Origin: a bacterium | GTDB lineage: Bacteria > 4484-113 > JAFGCY01 | Direction of reading: 5' to 3' | NCBI GenBank assembly: GCA_020849855.1 | Contig: JADZFO010000062.1 | Location: 1-17,795, forward strand | DNA length: 17,795 nt | Part shown: one piece after another, positions 6,280 through 14,803 of the stretch | How the letters are laid out: each line of letters opens with the position of its first letter | How positions within the stretch are numbered: position 1 is the stretch's first letter | The notes under the pieces: generated by a model | Database searches by the model: none | What the model was told of the DNA's origin: nothing | What the model saw: the letters and a program-made list of their open reading frames with translations, nothing else | Position numbers and translations under genes: made by a program

Positions 6280-7032
6280 TTGGGGAGAGAATCTGACACA
6301 AGCGCCGCCGCGCCCGAGCGCGCGCAGCCCGCTGCTGGCGGCAAGTTTCCGCTGCCGGTGGTGCTGCTGATTCTGGGCGGCATAGCCCTGCTGCTGCAGC
6401 TGCAGTCCGGCGCGATCAGCCTGCCGCCGCCAAAGCCAAAGGACGCGGCCACGCAGGACAGCCCCAGTGCGGCGACTTTCAGCACTGACCCCAGCGCCTT
6501 CCCCCCCGAGCCTGACTATGACGCCGCCCGCCAGGCGCTGGATGCGCGCGCGGCTGTGCGCGAAGCTAACGAGCGCCGCAGCTTCCAGAGCGCCGATGCC
6601 CTGGCCCGCATGGACTGCGCCGGGGCTGCGCGCCTGCTGGCGCAGTGGCCGCCTGAACAGGCGGCGGCGGCGCTTTACCGCCTGCCCGCCCGCCAGAGCG
6701 GGCCAATCCTGGATGAAGCCGACCCGGCCCTGGCCGCGCAGTGGCTGGGCCTGCTGGCCAGCCCGGAGGCGCTGCCGGAGCTGCGCCCCGAGTTCGCCGC
6801 GCTGGCCCGGGACAGCGGCTGGCAGGGCGATTACCCGCAGGAAGACCTGAGCGCGCCGGCGGCATCCGCCAGTGGCGATGTGGCCGCGGAGGCGGCGGCG
6901 GAAGGCGCGGCCGGCGAAGCTCCGGCAACACAGGACGACACACAAGCACCGCCAGCCGCAGGCGCAAGCCCGGCGGCGGAGAATCCCGCGCCAGTGGAGG
7001 GCGCAGGTGAGACAGCCGGACTGATCGGCTGA
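6280..7032 (+). CDS. MotE/YlxF-like flagellar accessory protein (MgtE_N-like domain)
   Basis: A 250-residue protein just upstream of fliK. Residues 1-21 are polar, 23-42 (FPLPVVLLILGGIALLLQLQ) form one membrane helix, and the rest should lie in the periplasm. Residues about 112-160 (ARLLAQWPPEQAAAALYRLP ... ILDEADPALAAQWLGLLA) show the helical P-P-E-x-A-A-x-x-L repeat of MgtE_N domains, as in MotE, which chaperones MotC/FliL-type stator partners in some bacteria. YlxF holds the same place before fliK in Firmicutes. The tail is Ala/Pro/Glu-rich and low in complexity. The start is uncertain: no ATG exists near the front, no ribosome site precedes the TTG at 6280, and an upstream CTG (6253) is the other option. 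The TTG lies about where a transcript from the candidate sigma-28 promoter would begin. Confidence 0.7.
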   Translation: MGRESDTSAAAPERAQPAAGGKFPLPVVLLILGGIALLLQLQSGAISLPPPKPKDAATQDSPSAATFSTDPSAFPPEPDYDAARQALDARAAVREANERRSFQSADALARMDCAGAARLLAQWPPEQAAAALYRLPARQSGPILDEADPALAAQWLGLLASPEALPELRPEFAALARDSGWQGDYPQEDLSAPAASASGDVAAEAAAEGAAGEAPATQDDTQAPPAAGASPAAENPAPVEGAGETAGLIG

Positions 7033-7081
7033 GGCAGCCCGGGCGAAGCCGGGACAGAGACAAACACAAGGAGGTGAGAAG

Positions 7082-9520
7082 ATGCAAGTAACAGGCAATT
7101 TGAACATTGGCACACTCCTGCCGGGCCTGCTGCCCGCCCTGGGCACAGCGCTGGAAGGCGGCGAGTGGAACAGCATGCTGGAAAGCGCTGTGGGCGGCCT
7201 GCTGGCCGGCAAGGCCGGCGCAGCCGCAGGGGCGGTACTTTCCGGCGGCACGGATGCAGCCCTGAAGGCGGCCCTGCCCGCACAGAGCGGGAGCTTCACG
7301 GCCGATGCACAGGCGCAGAGCCTGATCCGCCAGATCAGCGCAGCGCTGCAGGAGCTGCTGGCCGCGCAGGGCGGAAGCGCAGGGGCTGCAAACGCAGCAG
7401 CGGAAGCGCAGACGCCGGCGCAGGCCGCAGGCACTGGCACTCTGGCCGAGGCGGCGCAGAGCGCGGGCCAGGCCCATGAGCTGCTGAGCCTTGAGCTGGG
7501 CAAGCTGAAGCTGAGCCTGCAGGACGGCAAGCTGAAGCTGGAGCTGAAGCAGGAAAAGGCCGCCAAGGCCGAGGAGAGCGAAGGCCAGCTGCGCAGGGTG
7601 ATGAGCCCAGAAGCGGAGCTGCTGGCGGCGCTGAACAGCGTTCTGCAGCAGCTTATGCAGCGCCTGAGCGATGACGCACAGCCGAAGGCACAGGCCGAGG
7701 CCGCAGCCGCGGAGGCTGAAGCAGCCGGGGAAGCGCAGACCGCAACTGGCGCGCAGGCCGGCGCCCTGGGCGCGGCAGCGGCACAGTTGCAGGCCGCGAT
7801 CAGCAGCAGCCAGAGCGATAGCCAGGCTGCGGATATGCAGCAGCCGGGCAGCGAAACGGCGGCTGCGAGGATGGCCAGCGCTGAGACTCAGGCCGAGCCC
7901 GACGCAGCTTCGCAGGGCAAAGCGGCAGCAGCGGTGCTGAGCTCTGCAGCGGCAAAGCAGGCCATGGGCAACACTGGCGCGGAAGCGGCCGGGACCCAGG
8001 CGGCGGCCCGGAACACTGAGCCGGCAGGAGCTGAGGCTGAGCAGTCGCAGACTGGCAGGCCGCAGGCAGGCAAGGCTCAGGAGAAGTCATCCGCTGAGAA
8101 GCTGGAGGGCCAAAGCAGGAGCATGCCCGGTGCAGGCAGCGCCATCGCAGCTGCAGGCAGCGTGCGGCAGAAGGCCGAGGGGCTGGAGGCTCAGGCGGCG
8201 ACAAACACAGGCCAGTCAGGGCAGACCGCACAGCCAGTTGGGACTGAATCCCGGCGCGGGCTGGAACTGCTGAACGCCGGTGCGGCGCCGCAGATAAAGG
8301 AAGTGCAGATCAGCCTTGAGCGGGCGGATGGCCAGCTCATGCAGTTCAGGATCAGCCAGGGCCAGACGCAGAATGCCCAGACAGCTTTGCCGGGCAGTGC
8401 GACGCAGATGCCGCAGACAACGCGGCCCGGTGCAGCGCAGCTGCTGGCCGCTTCGACTACAGCACCGGCGGCGGAGGATGCACTGGCTGCCAGGCAGCAG
8501 CGCTCGCAGCTTAGCCTGCTGCAGCCGCTCGCTAAAGCTCCACTGGAGCTGCTGGCGATGCCGCAGGAGCACAGCCGCCCGCTGCACAGTGCGCAGCACG
8601 GACCCGAGCCGTTGGCAGTACAGCCGCAAACGGTGCAGCCGCAGACAGTGCAGCCGCAGGCCCTAGCCGCGCCCCAGGCGCAGCTGCAGCAGGCAGCGGC
8701 AGTTGCTGATGCTTCACAGACCGAATCCCAGGCAGTGCAGGAGCAGAAGACGCAGGCACACGCTGAGCTGAAGGCCAGCGCAGCGGATGCGGAGGCTGAA
8801 GCCGAGGCGAAGGCCAGCGCCAGCGAAGTGCTGCGCGCTGCAACAGCGCATACCGCGGGCAGCGTGCTGAAGGGCGAGGCCAGGGCAACAGCCGGCCGGC
8901 CGGAGCTGCTGCGGAGCATGCAGGAGCTGGGCCTTTCTGAGAAAAGCGTGCTGCGGCGCGGACTGGGAGGATCGGCCCATGATGCAGATGTCCGGGCCGG
9001 GATGAAGCCCGAGGCTCTGCCGCTGCAGCTGGCGCAGTTCAGCGCGGCCGCGCCGCTGCGTGAAGCGCAGGGCTCAGCCCTGCTGCCCGCCGCGACCCTG
9101 CTGCGGATCAGCGCCATGGCGGCCGAGGCCCAGCGCAGCGGCGACGGTGAATACCGCGCGACCCTGCGCCTTGACCCGCCCTCGCTGGGCCGGGTTGAAG
9201 TGAGCATCGTGGTCCAGGGCAACTCTGTGGCGATGCAGCTTTCCAGCGGAAACGGCCAGGCCCGGCGCGAGCTGCGCGAAAGCGCGGCGGCACTGCGCCA
9301 GAGCCTGACTGAAGCCGGGCTGAGCGTTGCCGATATCGAAGTTGTGGAACTGGCGAGCGGGCCGGCGGCCAGCGACAGCGAAGGCGGTCGCGGCGAAGGC
9401 GATGCCCAGCGCCACAGCGCCGCCCAGGAGCACAGGCAGTGGCATGAGAATGCCGGCAGCGCCGCCCTGGCGGGGCAAGTGGAATGGAGAGGCCTGCTGG
9501 CAGCCCAGCTCAGACGCTAG
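7082..9520 (+). CDS. fliK: Flagellar hook-length control protein
   Basis: An 812-residue FliK. It is secreted through the flagellar export gate, measures the growing hook and switches export from hook to filament subunits by contacting FlhB. The conserved C-terminal Flg_hook domain lies at about residues 685-770: YRATLRLDPPSLGRVEVSIV, NSVAMQLSSGN, RRELRESAAALRQSLTEAGL, DIEVVEL. The remaining 680 residues are Ala/Gln/Glu-rich, low in complexity and probably extended, as expected for a ruler. They contain a short repeat near residue 515 (three PQTVQ-type copies). It is longer than enteric FliK (about 400). A textbook ribosome site, AAGGAGGTGA at 7068-7077, fixes the ATG. The gene follows the motE-like stop by 49 nt. 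Confidence 0.92.
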   Translation: MQVTGNLNIGTLLPGLLPALGTALEGGEWNSMLESAVGGLLAGKAGAAAGAVLSGGTDAALKAALPAQSGSFTADAQAQSLIRQISAALQELLAAQGGSAGAANAAAEAQTPAQAAGTGTLAEAAQSAGQAHELLSLELGKLKLSLQDGKLKLELKQEKAAKAEESEGQLRRVMSPEAELLAALNSVLQQLMQRLSDDAQPKAQAEAAAAEAEAAGEAQTATGAQAGALGAAAAQLQAAISSSQSDSQAADMQQPGSETAAARMASAETQAEPDAASQGKAAAAVLSSAAAKQAMGNTGAEAAGTQAAARNTEPAGAEAEQSQTGRPQAGKAQEKSSAEKLEGQSRSMPGAGSAIAAAGSVRQKAEGLEAQAATNTGQSGQTAQPVGTESRRGLELLNAGAAPQIKEVQISLERADGQLMQFRISQGQTQNAQTALPGSATQMPQTTRPGAAQLLAASTTAPAAEDALAARQQRSQLSLLQPLAKAPLELLAMPQEHSRPLHSAQHGPEPLAVQPQTVQPQTVQPQALAAPQAQLQQAAAVADASQTESQAVQEQKTQAHAELKASAADAEAEAEAKASASEVLRAATAHTAGSVLKGEARATAGRPELLRSMQELGLSEKSVLRRGLGGSAHDADVRAGMKPEALPLQLAQFSAAAPLREAQGSALLPAATLLRISAMAAEAQRSGDGEYRATLRLDPPSLGRVEVSIVVQGNSVAMQLSSGNGQARRELRESAAALRQSLTEAGLSVADIEVVELASGPAASDSEGGRGEGDAQRHSAAQEHRQWHENAGSAALAGQVEWRGLLAAQLRR

Positions 9521-9561
9521 GCGGCAGGCAGCCGGAGGGAGATCCGGCAGGGGAGAGAAAT

Positions 9562-10152
9562 ATGGCGACAAGCATTCTGGGGCCGACGGTCGGCGTGCAG
9601 CGCAACCAGCAGATCGTGCTGAATCCGGACCCTAACAACCCGGTCGTGCGCGATGCGGAAGACCCCAGTTCCAGCCAGAACTTCATGCGCCTGATGATTG
9701 AGCAGCTCAAGAGCCAGGACCCCATGAGCCCGATGCAGAGCGCTGAAATGACACAGCAGCTGGCCACGCTGAACAGCCTGGAACAGCTGGTATCGATCAA
9801 CAGCCTGCTTTCGGGTCAGAACCGCAACGCCGGCCTGAGCCAGGCCACGGGCCTGATCGGGCGCTATGTCGAAGGCATGGACGCCAACCAGGACATCGTG
9901 ACCGGCATCGTGGACAAGGTGGACATGGTGGACGGCGTGCCGGTGCTGAAGGTCGACGACAAGGTGCTGCTGATGGAGCAGGTCAATGTGGTGGACGACG
10001 CGCGTCCGGCGGCCGGGGGCGACCTTGGCGAGCTGCTGGACGGCCTGCTGGGCTCCGGTGAGGAAGACGCCGGCGGGAGCGATGAGGGCGCGGCCGGCAG
10101 CGGCGACAGCGCCGGGACGCAGGGGGATGCAGTGAGCAAGGAGGTGAGCTAG
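9562..10152 (+). CDS. flgD: Flagellar hook capping/scaffold protein, short form
   Basis: A 196-residue FlgD. The protein caps the growing hook and is needed for FlgE polymerisation. The conserved N-terminal module is clear: QNFMRLMIEQLKSQDPMSPM, then AEMTQQLATLNSLEQLVSIN. A Tudor-like segment follows (GLIGRYVEGMD ... IVTGIVDKVDMVDGVPVLKV). The FLN-like beta domain of enteric FlgD is missing. Instead there is an acidic Gly/Asp/Glu-rich tail of about 45 residues. Similar short FlgDs occur in Firmicutes-type operons. The ATG at 9562 is chosen for GGGAGA at 9551-9556; there are 41 nt after fliK. The last codons hold the ribosome site of the next gene (AAGGAGGTGAG). Confidence 0.9.
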   Translation: MATSILGPTVGVQRNQQIVLNPDPNNPVVRDAEDPSSSQNFMRLMIEQLKSQDPMSPMQSAEMTQQLATLNSLEQLVSINSLLSGQNRNAGLSQATGLIGRYVEGMDANQDIVTGIVDKVDMVDGVPVLKVDDKVLLMEQVNVVDDARPAAGGDLGELLDGLLGSGEEDAGGSDEGAAGSGDSAGTQGDAVSKEVS

Positions 10153-10572
10153 GTGCTTGACGGTGTCAAGCTGATGCAGTTCATGGGGCCGGCCGCGGGG
10201 GGCGCGATCGAGCGCAACCGGCCGCTGCATGAACAGCAGGCGGCGCGCCTGCCCGGCCAGCTTACCGGCCCGGAGCAGAACTTCCGCAGCCTGCTGGACA
10301 ACTCCCTGCGCAGCGCCGGCGGGCTGAAGTTCAGCGCCCATGCGCTGCAGCGCCTGGAAAGCCGGGGGATTCGGCTGGGGGCGCAGGAGGTCCAGGCGCT
10401 GGAAGGCGCCGTGCAGCAGGCCGCGTCCAAGGGGAGCCGCGACAGCCTGGTGCTTGGGGAGAAGTACGCACTGCTGGTCAACGTGCCGAGCCGCACAGTT
10501 GTCACCGCCCTCGACCAGCAGGGACTCAGGGAGGGCGTGGTGACGAACATCGACAGCGCTGTCTGGCTATAG
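10153..10572 (+). CDS. TIGR02530-family flagellar operon protein
   Basis: A 139-residue protein that starts with GTG immediately after the flgD stop codon. Its ribosome site, AAGGAGGTGAG (10138-10148), lies inside flgD, so the two are likely coupled. Residues from about 55 match the family pattern: LKFSAHALQRLESRGIRLGA, GAVQQAASKGSRDSLVL, ALLVNVPSRTVVTALDQQ, VVTNIDSAVWL. This family is found between flgD and flgE in many flagellar operons and is proposed to help hook assembly, though its biochemical role is unknown. The N-terminal 50 residues are more variable. The position confirms the assignment. Confidence 0.88.
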   Translation: MLDGVKLMQFMGPAAGGAIERNRPLHEQQAARLPGQLTGPEQNFRSLLDNSLRSAGGLKFSAHALQRLESRGIRLGAQEVQALEGAVQQAASKGSRDSLVLGEKYALLVNVPSRTVVTALDQQGLREGVVTNIDSAVWL

Positions 10573-10856
10573 CAGCAGTTTGGGGATGCCCGGTGCGGGC
10601 GCAGCTTGGGGAGAGCCGTGGGCTCAGTTTGGGAGATAAGCAGCAGACGCGCAGCGATGCACACAAGGAGCAAAGGCAGGACCTCGCCGGCAGATTGCAG
10701 GCGGGGAGGCCCGGGCCCGCTAAATGACAGAAGCGGGCCGCTCCTCCAGCATGAGGCCGGCGGCACAGCGCCGCCGGCACGTGGGGCGGCGCCAGCCGCC
10801 ACAGCCAAGGCCGGGACGCCGGCCTCCACCTCAGCTTCATGGAGGATCTCAGTTAA
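10573..10856 (+). promoter_or_regulatory. 284-bp structured leader before flgE
   Basis: No gene is seen here, although all neighbouring gaps are under 60 bp. Three near-copies of CAGTTTGGGGA occur at 10576, 10602 and 10625. They alternate with small hairpins: GCCCG/CGGGC near 10588-10600 and GAGCC/GGCTC near 10613-10625. Further on are GCCCGCT/AGCGGGC (around 10717-10740) and a strong GCCGGCGGC/GCCGCCGGC hairpin (around 10753-10775), neither with a T-tract. GGAGG at 10841-10845 is the flgE ribosome site, with a long 11-nt spacing. It may be an RNA leader controlling FlgE output; no known riboswitch class is recognised. Confidence 0.4.
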
Positions 10857-13202
10857 ATGGCAGGAAGTGCCTTCTTTACGGCGGCCGCCGGTCTGCGCAA
10901 CCACCAGCTGCGCATCGACGTGGTGGCCAACAACATTGCCAACGTCAACACCACGGGATACAAGGGCAGCAGCCTGATCTTCGCGGATGTGCTCAGCCAG
11001 ATGGTCCGTGGCGCCAGTGCGCCCTCCGGCTCGCTTGGCGGTATCAACCCGACCCAGGTGGGCCTGGGTATGCAGGTGGCGGCCATCCATAACGTGATGA
11101 GCCAGGCGGCACTGGAAAACACCAGCCGCCAGACCGACTTCGCCGTCAACGGCAACGGCTTCTTCGTGCTGAGCAACGGCAAGGAGAACATCTATACCCG
11201 CGCCGGCGACTTCAACATCGACCGCGACGGACGCCTGGTGTCCAACAACGGCTACCGCGTCCAGGGCTATACGACGACCAACGCCGACGGCACGGAGATC
11301 ACCCCCAGCGGCGTGGTGAGCGACATCATCATCGAGTTCGGCAAGAAGCTTGAGGCCAAGGGCAGCAGCTGGCTGGACTTCCGCTCCAACCTTGACGCCA
11401 ACAGCTTCCGCTATGGCAGCGCGGACAACGAGCACGCCAATGTCGGCACCACCGGCATCCAGACCTTCGCCGGCGCCAGTGAGCCCTGGGCCATCGCCGT
11501 GGGCAACCCGGTGACGGCCATCTCCGGCGGCCCCGAGACCATGACGATCAACGGCGTGACGGTGACCTATGACTCCTCCGGCGCGGCGGACCTGCAGAGC
11601 GCGGCCCAGATGGTGGCGGACTCGATCAACGTCGACCCGACCCTGTCGCCGCAGGTGCAGGCCACGGTGCGTGAGCTGAACGGCCAGTACCAGGTGGTGC
11701 TGCAGTCGGTGGCCAGCGGGACATCGATTGATGTCACGGCGGTCTCCGACCCGGCCAGCGCCGGCGTGATCGTGAACCTCTATAACCCGCAGCCCGAGCC
11801 CGGCGCCTTCCTGGTTGGCAACAACCAGATCACGGTGACGGATGCCAAGGCGGCGACCGACACCACCACGGTGCCTGTGGGCACCGGCGCCAACCGTCCG
11901 GTGGCCGGCGACAGCTTTGTGATCAACGGCGTGACGGTGACACTTGGCACCAGCGCGGGCCTGACGGACACGGCGGCGCAGAACGCGGTGCTGGTGGCCA
12001 ACGCCATCAACAACACGGCCAACATCACCGTGACCGCCACGGCCAACCCCAACGGCACGGTCAGCCTGGCGCATAACTACGCCGGCAAGCAGCGCCAGCC
12101 GGCCGGCGCGCCGGTGGATGCGGTGAATGCCGACATCTTCATCGACGCCACCGCCACGGCGGGCCTGGCGGCGCGCTATGGCTTCAACACCCTGGACGGC
12201 TGGGCCGTCGGTGCGTTGGGCCCTGACGCCGGCATCATCGACAACGGCGAGAACGCCAAGGCCGAGCTGATCTTCACGCCGGACGACGGCACCCCGCCGC
12301 TGCAGCGCTACTACGAGGACTGGGCCTATGACCGCTCGATCGCGGCCGGCCCGCTGGGCCCGACCTTCTATGACGCCTCGACCCTGGACAATGTGGAGGC
12401 GGCCATCGAGGGCGCGGGGGCGACCTTCCCCCTGGTGCCCGGCGTGAACGTCAGCATCGAGACCCTCAAGGCCGGCCAGGCGAACTTCCGAACGGAGACC
12501 GCCTTCCAGCACACCACCAGCCGCACGGTCTATGACAGCCTGGGCAACGGACATGACCTGACGGTCACCTTCACCCACGTCAAGGAAAACGAGTGGCAGT
12601 ATGACATCAGCCTGCCCGGCGAGCCGAACATCACCCTGTCCAACACCAGCGGCCGGATCCAGTTCAGCTCCCAGGGCCTGATCTCCAGCGGCAACCCCCT
12701 GACCCCGGTGACCTTCCAGGCCCCCGGCGCCGACCCCAGCACGATTGAGATGCGCTTCGACGGCGGCGGCGACCCGATCCTGGGCATCACCCAGTACACC
12801 TCGCCGACCACCACCGCGGCCCGCGAGCAGGACGGCTATCCGATGGGCGTGCTGACGGACTTCGAGACGGACAACAACGGCACGATCATGGCCTTCTACA
12901 ACAACGGCCAGCGCCGTCCGATCGCCCGCCTGGCGCTTGGCACCTTCACCAACCCCGAGGGCCTCGAGCGCACCGGCGACACCGCCTTCCGTCCGACGAC
13001 CAACTCCGGCAGCCCGGTGCTGCTGCAGCCGGGGACGGGCTCTGCCGGCGCGGTATTCGCGGGCTACCTGGAGCAGAGCAATGTGGACCTGGCCCAGGAG
13101 TTCACCCAGATGATCATCACCCAGCGCGGCCTGCAGGCCAACAGCCGGGTGTTCACGACCCAGGACGAGATCCTCAACGAAATCGTCAACCTCAAGCGTT
13201 AA
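10857..13202 (+). CDS. flgE: Flagellar hook protein
   Basis: FlgE polymerises into the hook, the universal joint between rod and filament. The N-terminal rod/hook signature is AGLRNHQLRIDVVANNIANV with NTTGYKG, followed by D1 motifs (RQTDFAVNGNGFFVLSNG, YTRAGDFNIDRDGRLV, YRVQGY). The C-terminal coil-forming end is YLEQSNVDLAQEFTQMIITQ ... LNEIVNLK. At 781 residues it is much longer than enteric FlgE (about 400), owing to a large variable surface region. That region contains two flagellin-IN-like modules, TINGVTVTYDSSG (about 229) and VINGVTVTLGTSAG (about 355), each followed by an A-x-x-I/V-A-x-x-I-N helix. The start at 10857 is preceded by GGAGG. An intrinsic terminator follows 36 nt after the stop, ending the flagellar unit here. 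Confidence 0.95.
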   Translation: MAGSAFFTAAAGLRNHQLRIDVVANNIANVNTTGYKGSSLIFADVLSQMVRGASAPSGSLGGINPTQVGLGMQVAAIHNVMSQAALENTSRQTDFAVNGNGFFVLSNGKENIYTRAGDFNIDRDGRLVSNNGYRVQGYTTTNADGTEITPSGVVSDIIIEFGKKLEAKGSSWLDFRSNLDANSFRYGSADNEHANVGTTGIQTFAGASEPWAIAVGNPVTAISGGPETMTINGVTVTYDSSGAADLQSAAQMVADSINVDPTLSPQVQATVRELNGQYQVVLQSVASGTSIDVTAVSDPASAGVIVNLYNPQPEPGAFLVGNNQITVTDAKAATDTTTVPVGTGANRPVAGDSFVINGVTVTLGTSAGLTDTAAQNAVLVANAINNTANITVTATANPNGTVSLAHNYAGKQRQPAGAPVDAVNADIFIDATATAGLAARYGFNTLDGWAVGALGPDAGIIDNGENAKAELIFTPDDGTPPLQRYYEDWAYDRSIAAGPLGPTFYDASTLDNVEAAIEGAGATFPLVPGVNVSIETLKAGQANFRTETAFQHTTSRTVYDSLGNGHDLTVTFTHVKENEWQYDISLPGEPNITLSNTSGRIQFSSQGLISSGNPLTPVTFQAPGADPSTIEMRFDGGGDPILGITQYTSPTTTAAREQDGYPMGVLTDFETDNNGTIMAFYNNGQRRPIARLALGTFTNPEGLERTGDTAFRPTTNSGSPVLLQPGTGSAGAVFAGYLEQSNVDLAQEFTQMIITQRGLQANSRVFTTQDEILNEIVNLKR

Positions 13203-13238
13203 CCCCGCTCCACTGATTGAGCAGGCACAGGCCTGAGA

Positions 13239-13264
13239 GGCCCGGCAGCAATGCCGGGCCTTTT
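13239..13264 (+). terminator. Rho-independent terminator of the flagellar unit
   Basis: A perfect 9-bp stem, GGCCCGGCA (13239-13247) with TGCCGGGCC (13252-13260), has a GCAA tetraloop and is followed directly by TTTTGTTT. It marks the 3' end of transcription from flgE. Confidence 0.92.
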
Positions 13265-13730
13265 GTTTGCTCTGTTCTTACAGGCTCACTTGCACAGCGG
13301 GACAACTGGCTGCAAGCCTGGAAGCTCCCGCCAGGCGGCGCGTTTTAACTTTGGGAGCCCCAAACGGACGTGGATCACAAAGTGCAGCGCAGCTCCGCGC
13401 CGCCCTGGATTTAACCTTCAGGTCACGATTTGCACCGAAAAGCGCGCAGTTTAAAGTTGTGAAGGCCGCGGATTTAACCTTGACCCCCGGTTTTGCGCCT
13501 GCGAGAACCCTTTTCACTTTTGCGTTCGCTCCTAGCATTGTGATTGTCGAAGCTGAGGCCCTAGCCGGGGCAGAGGCCCGCGCGAAGTGCCGCGTTCTTG
13601 CAGCTTCGTGCAAGCAGTAGCAGGCGTAGGAAGCAGAACGCGCCGGGAGGCAGTACTTCACCCTAATCCATACCAAAGTTGCAGCGCATTTATTTTACTT
13701 GGTATGCTGTTATTTGCTAGCTGCACGTGT
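13265..13730. other. Non-coding stretch downstream of flgE with a loose ~64-bp periodicity
   Basis: No supported gene lies between the flgE terminator and the promoter at 13728. GGATTTAACCTT occurs exactly at 13407-13418 and 13470-13481, with a weaker relative TTTTAACTTT near 13343, giving a spacing of 63-65 bp. Open frames cross it on both strands but look like composition artefacts: they lack ribosome sites and any recognisable domain. It may be a decayed tandem repeat. Confidence 0.45.
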
Positions 13731-13807
13731 TATGATAGGAATAGCTATAGCAAAGCAAGACCAAGCCGACCTTCCTATGCTCTATGGGGAGGCGCGGCAA
13801 TCGAGGA
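13728..13807 (+). promoter_or_regulatory. Extended -10 promoter and ribosome site for the secreted ORFan
   Basis: TGT directly before TATGAT (13731-13736) gives an extended -10 element without a clear -35. GAGGA at 13803-13807 is the ribosome site, 8 nt before ATG 13816. The predicted leader is about 70 nt. Confidence 0.45.
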
Positions 13808-13815
13808 AACCGGAC

Positions 13816-14379
13816 ATGCAACTAAGATCATCGCTGTTGATAATATTTGTCACTGCATCTTTGCTATCGCAGTACAGCTCTTCTCATGCCGAGGAATTGA
13901 TCGAAGTAAGTGAAAAGAGCTTCCTCATTCGTGACATAGCCGCAATTGATGCCACCGGGGCACTCGCGATCATAGACCAGTATGAGCTCTTCTCTGCGAA
14001 TGAGAAACCTGTAGTGTTGTATGCCAACGATCAGCCTAATGATGTTTGGAAAGCCAACTGGCATTCAGACATTGACATAGCATTCGAAGGAGGGCCGGGT
14101 GCATGGCAGTTGTTTACAAACGGTGATTTCCAGGCTTGCATTTTCAAAGTTACTTCTTCATGGTATGAACTTGCCAATGAGTCATCTGAACAGGACTTAA
14201 TGGCGCTTGTCCAAAGCGAATTGTTAGCGCGCAATACAGAAACCAACAGACTTGCAACAGGTGAGACTATGACCTCCTGGACTGATGGGAAAGTTCACAT
14301 CGGAGTGATCTGCGAAGCAGATATAATGAAGGCCACGCACGTTATTCCTTTCAAGATTCAAATATCAAGGCTGCCATGA
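13816..14379 (+). CDS. Secreted protein of unknown function (AT-rich ORFan)
   Basis: From ATG 13816 the product is 187 residues. The N-terminus MQLRSSLLIIFVTASLLSQY is a signal peptide, with a likely cleavage after SSSHA, giving a mature protein that starts EELIEVSEKSF. The mature part is mildly acidic and mixed alpha/beta (AWQLFTNGDFQACIFKVTSS, VHIGVICEADIMKA), with two Cys that could pair. No family is recognised. A longer frame reaches GTG/ATG codons at about 13699, but those extra residues lack a ribosome site and would bury the signal peptide. GC content is far below that of flgE, which suggests acquisition from elsewhere or relaxed composition. Confidence 0.75.
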   Translation: MQLRSSLLIIFVTASLLSQYSSSHAEELIEVSEKSFLIRDIAAIDATGALAIIDQYELFSANEKPVVLYANDQPNDVWKANWHSDIDIAFEGGPGAWQLFTNGDFQACIFKVTSSWYELANESSEQDLMALVQSELLARNTETNRLATGETMTSWTDGKVHIGVICEADIMKATHVIPFKIQISRLP

Positions 14380-14505
14380 TATATACCTAACCTGAACGGT
14401 CGTCTTAGTACAGACCCTTGTCAGTGTCCGCCAACTGCTGGACGGCGCGGCCCCGTACCGGTGTCCAATGCTCGCTGCCAGCGACGGCAACGCTACTCTG
14501 GCACC

Positions 14506-14721
14506 GCGGGCTTCAGCCGGCTCCTTCATGGAGCGCGGGACAGTGTCCCGTATCTTCATGGAGCGCCGAGTTGCATTCGGCATTCTTCACTGGGAGCGCG
14601 GACTTCAGTCCGCATCTTTTCCCCCCGCGTTACAATCGCTCCAGATGTCCACGGCCAAGCTCAGCCGTCAGCGCTGCTCCGGAGGCCGCGCCTCGCTGCG
14701 CTCCGCACGGAAGGTCGCGGC
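14506..14721. repeat. Hairpin-repeat island A
   Basis: Consecutive palindromes sit in GGAGCGC...ATCTTC-type flanks: CGGGACAGTGTCCCG (14536-14550), GCCGA/TCGGC (14565-14581) and GCGGACTTCAGTCCGC (14598-14613). A weaker one is near 14506. The second half (14588-14721) is copied almost perfectly at 16400-16533. GC-rich, in contrast to the AT-rich genes on either side. No gene is supported in 14380-14803. Short frames across it have no family resemblance. Confidence 0.8.
14588..14721 (+). repeat. 134-bp dispersed repeat, copy 1
   Basis: Differs from 16400-16533 by about three substitutions and no indels. It contains the GCGGAC hairpin, a C-run, TACAAT (a possible -10), then ATGTCCACGGCC and a GC-rich tract with nested palindromes. 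The ATG frame reads MSTAKLSRQR, similar in its first five residues to the aminotransferase start (MSTAK). No ribosome site is present, so a gene is doubtful. Confidence 0.85.
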
Positions 14722-14803
14722 TGCGCCGCGGGTGCTCTTTGGACAGGGCCGCCCGCAGGCGAACTCCGCATACCAAATGTCAATGGACTAAATTGAAAAC
14801 AGA

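Noticed and set aside
10573-10856. Cyclic-di-GMP riboswitch before flgE
   Set aside because: The conserved core features of the class I aptamer could not be found in this leader.
13278-13676. Open frame on the minus strand after flgE with repeated KVK motifs
   Set aside because: The motif comes from the GGATTTAACCTT DNA repeat; there is no ribosome site, and the complementary strand is equally open.
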